DNA from: Timema cristinae
Lineage: Eukaryota; Arthropoda; Insecta; Phasmatodea; Timematidae
Direction of reading: 5' to 3'
DNA: 64,000 nt
Assembly: GCA_039000515.1 (NCBI GenBank)
Contig: JBCFYV010000012.1
Coordinates: 124,836,605-124,900,604 of the forward strand
This document shows, piece by piece, positions 54,101 through 63,100 of the stretch (the stretch's first letter is position 1; each line of letters starts with the position of its first letter). The notes under the pieces were generated by a model. The model made no database searches. It saw only the letters and a program-made list of their open reading frames with translations, and was not told the DNA's origin. Both the position numbers and the translations under genes were made by a program.

Positions 54101-57100
54101 GTTCTCAAAAAATTCACAATGCAAGACTGCAAACCGGTAAATACCCCATTAGATGGAAACAGCAAATTATCCAAAGCCATGGAGCCATCTACGGAGGAGG
54201 AGGCAGAGGAAATGAGCCAAGTTCCGTACCAGCAACTCATCTGTTCTCTACACGACCAGACATTGCGTATGCGGTGAGCTCTTTGAGCCAGTACAACCTA
54301 AACCCCGGAAAAGGACACTGGGTTGCGGCGAAGCGCGTCTTGCGATACTTGAAAGGTACGAGCAACCATGGACTAGTCTACAAGAGATCTGGTGCTGAAC
54401 TGATTGGATGCAGATTGGGGAGGAGCCCTTGATGACAGAAGATCATACACAGGCTACGCCTTTCAAGTGGCAGGCTCTGTCGTGACACGGGAGGCGAGAA
54501 AACAATCCACCGTGGCTCTTTCAAGTGGCAGGCTCTGCGTGACACGGAGGCGAAAACAATCCACCGTGGCTCTTTCAAGTGGCAGGCTCTGCGTGACACG
54601 GAGGCGAGAAAACAATCCACCGTGGCTCTTTCAAGTGGCAGGCTCTGCGTGACACGGAGGCGAGAAAACAATCACCGTGGCTCTTTCAAGTGGCAGGCTC
54701 TGCCGTGACATGGGAGGCGAGAAAACAATCCACCGTGGCTCTTTCAAGTGCAGCTCTGCGTGACACGGGAGGCGAGAAAACATCCACCGTGGCTCTTTCA
54801 AGTGGCAGGCTCTGCCGTGACATGGGAGGCGAGAAAACAATCCACCGTGGCTCTTTCAGTGGCAGGCTCTGTCGTGACATGGAGGCGAGAAAACAATCCA
54901 CCGTGGCTCTTTCAAGTGGCAGCTCTGCCGTGACATGGAGGCGAGAAAACAATCCACCGTGGCTCTTTCAAGTGGCAGGCTCTGTCGTGACACGGGAGGC
55001 GAGAAAACAATCCACCGTGGCTCTTTCAAGCACTGAAGCAGAGTACATGGCTCTTACAGATGCAGCAAAAGAGACAGTTTACTTACGAAACCTGTTAAAG
55101 AATCGGGTTCTTGAGTGTTAATGCAATACCAACTCTTGTTTATTGTGACAATCAAGGAGCAGAAAAGCTCATGCATAATCCTGTGTACCATTCTCATACC
55201 AAACACATTGACATTCGGCATCACTATGTGCGTGAAGTTTTTGAACGAGGCGAAATCAATGTGAAATACATTCCAACAAACAAGATGGTAGCTGATGTGC
55301 TCACGAAAGGACTGTTCGGACCAAGCCATCATCAGTGCATACAAGGACTTGGCGTGATAGACATTAATAAAGTTAACGCGTGTTTGAGAGTGGGTGTTGT
55401 GTGTAATAAATAAACATTCTCTTAACTAGGTCTATAATAACAAACACGAGTTTAGTAACTATTCCCCTTTTCGATTTGTGAAGCCACTTCTGTGATGACG
55501 TCACCAAAGCGTCTCGCGCAACATTTTTGTCAGTTCCGGTGTATATCTCGAGTGGCGAGCATGTGCTCTTTATTCTTTAAATGTTTATTGTTCTTTAATA
55601 AATAAAACTAACAGTTTTGTTTACAAGGTAACGAGGGAGTGTTCACTGTAATCTTGTGTTTGTCTAGGTCGAGTGTCACTGGCTCAGAGCGGCTCACTGA
55701 GTATCTTCTCCAGCCGAGAGCAGGAGTACGAGCAGAGAGCTCAGCTGCTCAAGAGACTGGCATTCGTCATCTTCTGCAGTGAGATAGACCAGTACCACAA
55801 ATACATGCCGGAGATACAAGGTTCATTGAAATAGCAGATAATATCAGTGTTCTACATGTTTGTCTATGCTTGTTCCGAGCGCCTGGCTGACAGTCTGCTA
55901 GTACAAGCTCATGTTTGTCTATGCTTGTCCAGAGCGCCTGGCTGACAGTCTGCGTCTTCCCCAAGTTGTTCCGTCGATCCAGGCGCAGGTGTTCCTGTGT
56001 TTCTCAGTGTTGCTCCTGCGAATGTCCCCTCAACACGTCACCTCCCTCTGGCCCATCATCATCAGCGAGATGGTGCAAGTATTTCTTCACATCGAACAAG
56101 AGCTGTCGACCGACACGGAGGAGTTCAGGTAACAACATTATATTATATCCACCCATCTATTTATCAACGTGGACTTTCTTCTTTCACAGGTTTATCATTT
56201 ATTTAACTTTTACTATTTTTTACATTTGTTTATATTACAAATTTTAAAATTTTATTCCATACATCTGAAGCTCATTATTAAACATACTTCATTGATTGAA
56301 ATTGAAATACTTAACAAAACCCTATCATCATCATCATCATCATCTAAACTTTTTCCAGCCTGCTGCTGAGTCACTTATGTAAAATGTTTCCATCTCCTGC
56401 ATTTCCACTATTCTTCCTTCTTTATTTTCTTCTAATCTTCTACTCTCATTTGCACACTTCTTGTTATCTTCTCCTCTCGTCTAGCTCTAGGCCTTCCCTG
56501 CGTGTTTTTTTTTACAATACCTGTCAACATATTATATCTGACTTTATATAAGAGTAACGCAAGCACACACTAGCAGGATTATTGTGACCACTTCCCAAAG
56601 TAGTGTCCATTCTCATCTCACACAAGTAACACCATATTTTCAAACTATAACATATCTATGTTTTCCAGTTGTACATTGTCAGAACCAAATATGAACCCTA
56701 GTTTGATCCTGTACAAACATTGTCACAGCTCCAAACAACCATCACTCTCGCGATGGACTGGGCTGGCAGGGGGTTACAGATGTTAGCAGAAAGAAATAGG
56801 TTGTGGCCTGCCTTAGTTTGGAAGAAGGGTTTGTTTTGATAAAAGCTGGTGGAGAAACAAACCTTTGGGAGCCATGTGACTCTTGTTCTCTGTCTACTAG
56901 TGAAACATTTAGAGAAGGATAGAAATAGCTACTCTACCCAGACAGAATAAAGATAACAAGGAGTGTCAAGCATAGATAACATTTAAGGGGGTCAATAACT
57001 AATTTGATCATTCATTACTGTTGTGTTATTTTATTAAATTTATTGTTGTATAACATGAAAATGGTAGAGGTATGAACTGATCCCAGTAATAACATTCAGT

Positions 57101-60100
57101 ATACAGCCAGTCCTGCGATAAGTGGAGTGAAGGTGTCGCTTGTAGGGTCAGTTGAAGTGCTGCGTAGGCTTTCAGCTGACAGGATCCAACCAAACTCTGG
57201 CTCTAGTGCTAATTATCACACAACAATAATAGCAACAATGAAATAATCAAAATATGACCGTGTTTATTAATCACCCCATTTTTCCCTTCCATATAATAAT
57301 AATCCTTTAATTTAAAGAAATATAATCTCTACTCTGACCAGTTAAACATTTTCAATGTAATTTTTAAATTTCTTTAAAAAAACTTATTGTGAAATTTTTA
57401 AAAATGGATTTAGGTGAAACATTTTGTATAAAAAACTGGATCAAAAGTTCTTCTCAATTTCTTGAAATTTTGTTTTGAATTCAGTCTTTTATTTATTAAT
57501 ACCAGCTCAAATATCAATGTTTTGAAGTAATATTTTGCAAACTTAAATATAAAACCACATTTTCAATAGGAATTTACTAGTTTAAATTATTTTTATCACA
57601 AATTTAAGGAAAATATACTATTTGATTTGACCTATTCAGTATTCATTCATAATTTTGATATTCGATTCGATAAATAATCCTATTCGCGAACCCCTCGCTA
57701 CCCCCAAACTTGTTGCCACTGTTTCCATGCAAATGTAGGTACATATCCTCAAATATTTCCCTTCCCAGCATAATTATTTCTCTCTTTCTTTACCACCGCA
57801 TCTTACTACCTGTGCACTAATTACACAAGTATTCTAGGGATGAGGAAAGTTGAATTTAGAGGAAGTGCAACCACATTTGTTTGGAGGGAGAGTGGAAAAC
57901 CATTTTGGAAAAAAACTCATTCCGGTTGACTGGGATTCGAACCCTGATCATCCTGCTTTAGCATCCTAATCTATTTCTAGAGTGACACCTTAGCCCATGT
58001 AGCCACCAAGGCGAATTTTAGGCATTATTAAAAAATGTATTTGCGTATAGTATTGAATATTTAGTGATCCCCGAAGGGAAACGTGGTTCATTATTGAGGA
58101 GGCTCGGTAAAGGAGGTAGTTGGCTGAGGAAAACAGTTTGATGATGATGATGTGATAGATGATGATGATGATGATGATATAACTACTCAATGATTGATTA
58201 AACTAATGTTGTGAGAGAAGTCCACTCTTAGGTGAGAGAAGAGATAAAGTGAGTAAAATTTGTTGCGCAATAGGGGTATTGTGTTCTGAAGATAGAACGA
58301 GAGTCATTCACGTTGAAATTGATACAATTAATTTAGTAAAAAAACTGTGTTTTTGTTTGATGCTCTCTGTTTGAAGCCACTGGGTACCTCAGGGCAGTGT
58401 CAAGTGGATGAGCAGGACATACCTTAGTATTGCATGCATTTGTGATGCAAATGTTAGACATAATGCACCTCAATATCCTACTTGAAGAAGATGTGGTAGC
58501 TTCTGTCGAGGGCCATTGTTGTTTGTGTGGTGTGTTACTTGTACACTAACTTACTAATCGTAACATATTAGAGGTTTGGGAAAAGCATTTTTTCCTCACT
58601 TTGGTTGAATAAGTCAATACAAACGATGCACTTTGAATAGAGTTTTGTTTTTAAATCTCTGTACTAGGATAAATTTCCTCCACTGCTTCAAATAAATATA
58701 ACTTCATACAGTTACATCTATATTTAAATTTCCCACCTGACATTGGTTCAGAAATCCCAGAAAAACTTAATTCTATTGTTTGCTGTTATGAAGTAAACCT
58801 AATTTTTTCTTCCTTGAAATAATTCCACCAAACCAACTTTGTAAAACGTTTTAAATGGAAAATAAACAGTTTTAGTGTTAATTTTATACAACTAATAACT
58901 AAAATATTTGTTGCTTATAAGTTTGAAAGACTAGTTCAAACCATTTTGGCTATTGGCCAACCTTGTGGAAGATGTTTTTGATTGTGTTTAGTGTTGCTAC
59001 ATGTTTAATGCTGGGTTTTATTCATACATAATGCATAAATAACAGTAAATAGTGCACAAGAAGTAAAAATACATCTTATTTCAATGATAGTGCTCACTAC
59101 TGAAACTATAGTGCATAGTGCATTATTCAACTTTAACTTTGTAGACATTAGCCCTGGAGTTGAGCATAAACAAACCTTGGACTTTATTTGAGAAGTATCA
59201 GCCAATCAGAATGGGAGGAGAGGTTCTAGCCAATTAAAAGACAACTATCACAGTACACGGACAATATTTTCTTCCATGTTTGAAATGCTTTGTGGTAGCC
59301 ATACTTGATTGTTACCAACAAATTTACCTTGTTTTAGTGTCATTCACTACATTTGTAAATATTATTGAAAATTTCACACATTCACAAGTTGTGATTAATA
59401 CACATCTTGTCAGAGGTGAAGGAAGAGTTTGGCAAAAAGATAAATCTGTGCTGGGACCGAGGATTGAACCTCGGACCTCTAGCCCGCCAGGTCACCTGAG
59501 AGAAATGGAATGCGAGCATTTAAATGAGGAATATGAAGGTATTTTACTAAATTGATCCGGCCACAGGCTGGAAACTGGAAACAGTTGATGATATGAGTAC
59601 AAGCACAACTTGAATTAAAATATACAATTTAATGAACATTGTTTTTTGAGTGAACCCTTAAAAGAAGTATTTTTAAATACATCATCTAGTAATGCAAGGA
59701 GGTTAGGAATAATTCATGATTAAAAACATTGAATTTGATTAATACTTTAAACGAAATATCTGATAATATACCTTTGTATATGCTTATGAATTGTTAACTG
59801 ACTCCATGCACTATTTACTATGTTATGTATGCATGAATATGAACCCGGCTAATGCTACCTTGTGGGTTTGTTTTATTAACATGTTTTGTTGTTTTGTTTG
59901 CCCCCCTGGTGATGGGATATGCAGGAGGAACAACAGGTAAATAACACTATATTTGGAGATCTAAATTTCTATCTCAGTTTCTTGTTCTCTATTTATATAT
60001 TAAACTATGCTCTATGAAGATATCAATATGCCAGAACAGGACTTATTGTAGTTTATATTGCTGCTGTTAAATATAAACAAATATATATCTGTGAGTAGGT

Positions 60101-63100
60101 TGAATCCACTTTTTCAGTTCAAAGCAAGCTCTAACTGAACAATGAAGGGTTGAACACTATTACAAATACTTGGGAAAAGGTTGGGAATTTATTAATTCCT
60201 GTAATTTGGGCGGGACTGGCTATTCCCCCGGAGAGTTCTGGGTGGGAAACAAAGCACGCTCAGTGTTCCAGCAGGTACTGTCGACTCATCGCTGTTAAAC
60301 TCTTTTATAGACAACCTTCTTTGTTCTATATCGAGCTTGGCAGGTGTGGAGTGAATGAATTGTAACATGATTTACTATATTTGATTTGGAGAACCATCTA
60401 AGACAACTGGGCGCAATGAACTGGGTACTGGTAAGACTGGGTGACAAGACAACTGGGCGCCAGTTTAAAAACATATTTTTTTTTTTTCACTAAATACTCA
60501 TTTTTGGAGTTGTTTAAACAAAACAGAGGAAACAAAATTTGTGTATATTTATAATGTTAGACTACTTTATATTATAAAATTTAAAAACAAAATTTATAAC
60601 CAAAAAAACCCATGAAAAATAAGAATTTTGCATAAAATAAACCACGCAAAGATGAATAAACCCAACATAACCTGTGCCTTGTTGTTTATTTTAATTATTT
60701 TACAACTACCTATATCATTTTTAAAAAATGGACCCTGGCGCCCAGTTGGCCACACCCATTTGGTGGCTCCTTGTTGTCCGGAGAAGGTGGTAAGCTCTTT
60801 TCTTCGCCATTACATCACTAACCTCAGCCTACCCACTTTGGAATACACAATACACCATTATTAAACTACTCGCTATGTTGGTTGAATGGTCTAACGTGTC
60901 TCTCTCTCAATAGACTCGCCTACATACGACAAGGACATTTAGGCTTGAATCCCTGTTGCGTGTATTGAGAGTGGTTTTACACTCTTCCTTCATGCAAATG
61001 TGTGTACACGTCCTCTAAATTCAACCTTCCTCGTTCCTAACACATTAGTATAATCAGTTAATATGTGTGTACTCCAATGTATATTAATAAACAATGGTGT
61101 TGCAAGCAGATCAATACAAACTGGGTGAAATCACTGATTAAAAGGAGCATTTGACCGTAGTTGCAAATAAACACCCCTGGGGCCCCCTCTCTTCTATACC
61201 GAATATAAAAAACATACAAACTAACCCGATGGTGTACAACCTGGCAGGGCTTGACCCTGAGGGTGTCACGACTCCTTGGTACCCTACAAGAGTTCATAAC
61301 CTAGCTTATAATTTATTGCTTTCACTGACTCTTACCACCCATCCGGGCTATTCATTTAATTACGCTTCTGGGGAAGGTAGAATTCTAGAGAAAATTTACT
61401 TTTATTTGCCTTTTATCCCTGTTGGGAAATTCAAATTCAGAACTAATCGCTGACAAACCAGATGAGTGTGACTCTGATCTCACATTCTTGAGTTTATTAT
61501 CTAAATTACTTAAAAAGTTAGTATACAAATACGGCTAAGATGTCTCAAAAGAGAATCAAGGCTATCAGTGAGCAACTTTCAGAGTTGAGTAACCAGAAGG
61601 AACCTTGACAGTAAATTGACAGGTTCTACCATTTTTAACTGCTTATATTTCTATAATCATTATAATCACTTTAAAAAGTAAACATAGAACTTTAACCTCG
61701 CCAATCATCATGACGCTACCCCTAGGTTGTAAACCACCAGGTTTTTCTCGCTCCCGCGAGGCATGACTCAGCCTCCAAATCAAGAAAACACCCAATTATA
61801 TTTAACATTCAAGCAAATCTTAATCGAATATTCGGCTAAACTATAAAGTTTTTAAGTGGGTCCAACTAAAAAACAAGGTCAATAAACAGTGTCTAAATAA
61901 TAACTGTATTTCAATTATTACGAGACTTGCAAGTTTATATTGTCAAGTCAAATAACAGAGCCATACTCCACACTAACTCTTTTCAAAAGTTAAAACTATT
62001 CAAATGGCTAGTTTTTGTTTTAAATTTTATTCAATTTAATAATCATGGGAGTGTATTTGAATTTGAAATCTCTAATCAAATACTAATAATTCAAATAAAA
62101 TTATTTGCAAATTTTGAGTCTAGTGTGAATCATGATAAGATTCAGATTCGGATTAGAAATATAAAAGTTTCATACTGTTGGAGTTATTTTCTGTTGCTCT
62201 GGGACACAACCACACAAACTCAACCTGCCGCTTTTTGGCGGCCTAAGTTCATATAGTCGTGTAGTTTGTTCTGTGCATGTGGCAGACATGCTCATATTAA
62301 TTATTGAAGCTGATGCTGTTTGCAATTATTTGAAAATATTGATAATCTAATGAAGCAGTTTAATTAATTTTCTCGAGTGTTTTGGTTTGTTTCGGCCACC
62401 GACTTACTAATCTTGTCGTGGCCTACACCTTAGTAACAGGGCTCCCACTTAAAGGTCCTCAAGTGTCCTTCTCTTGGTGGTAACCTCCCCTAACTGAGGC
62501 TACGGGAGCTGATGAACCCTCTCACTCCCTGTTCCAAGCTTGTTGACCATCTATCAACCCTCTCACTCCTGTTCCAAGCTTGTTGACCAGTCTATCATAC
62601 CCTCTCACTCCCTGTTCCAAGCTTGTTGACCAGTCTATCAACCCTCTCACTCCCTGTTCCAAGCTTGTTGACCATCTATCAACCCTCTCACTCCCTGTTC
62701 CAAGCTTGTTGACCAGTCTATCAACCCTCTCACTCCCTGTTCCAAGCTTGTTGACCAGTCTATCAACCCTCTCACCTCCCTGTTCCAAGCTTGTTGACCA
62801 TCTATCAACCCTCTCACTCCCTGTTCAAGCTTGTTGACCAGTCTATCAACCCTCTCACTCCCTGTTCCAAGCTTGTTGACCAGTCTATCAACCCTCTCAC
62901 TCCTGTTCCAAGCTTGTTGACCAGTCTATCAACCCTCTCACTCCCTGTTCCAAGCTTGTTGACCAGTCTATCAACCCTCTCACTCCCTGTTCCAAGCTTG
63001 TTGACCAGTCTATCAACCCTCTCACTCCCTGTTCCAAGCTTGTTGACCAGTCTATCAACCCTCTCACTCCCTGTTCCAAGCTTGTTGACCAGTCTATCAA

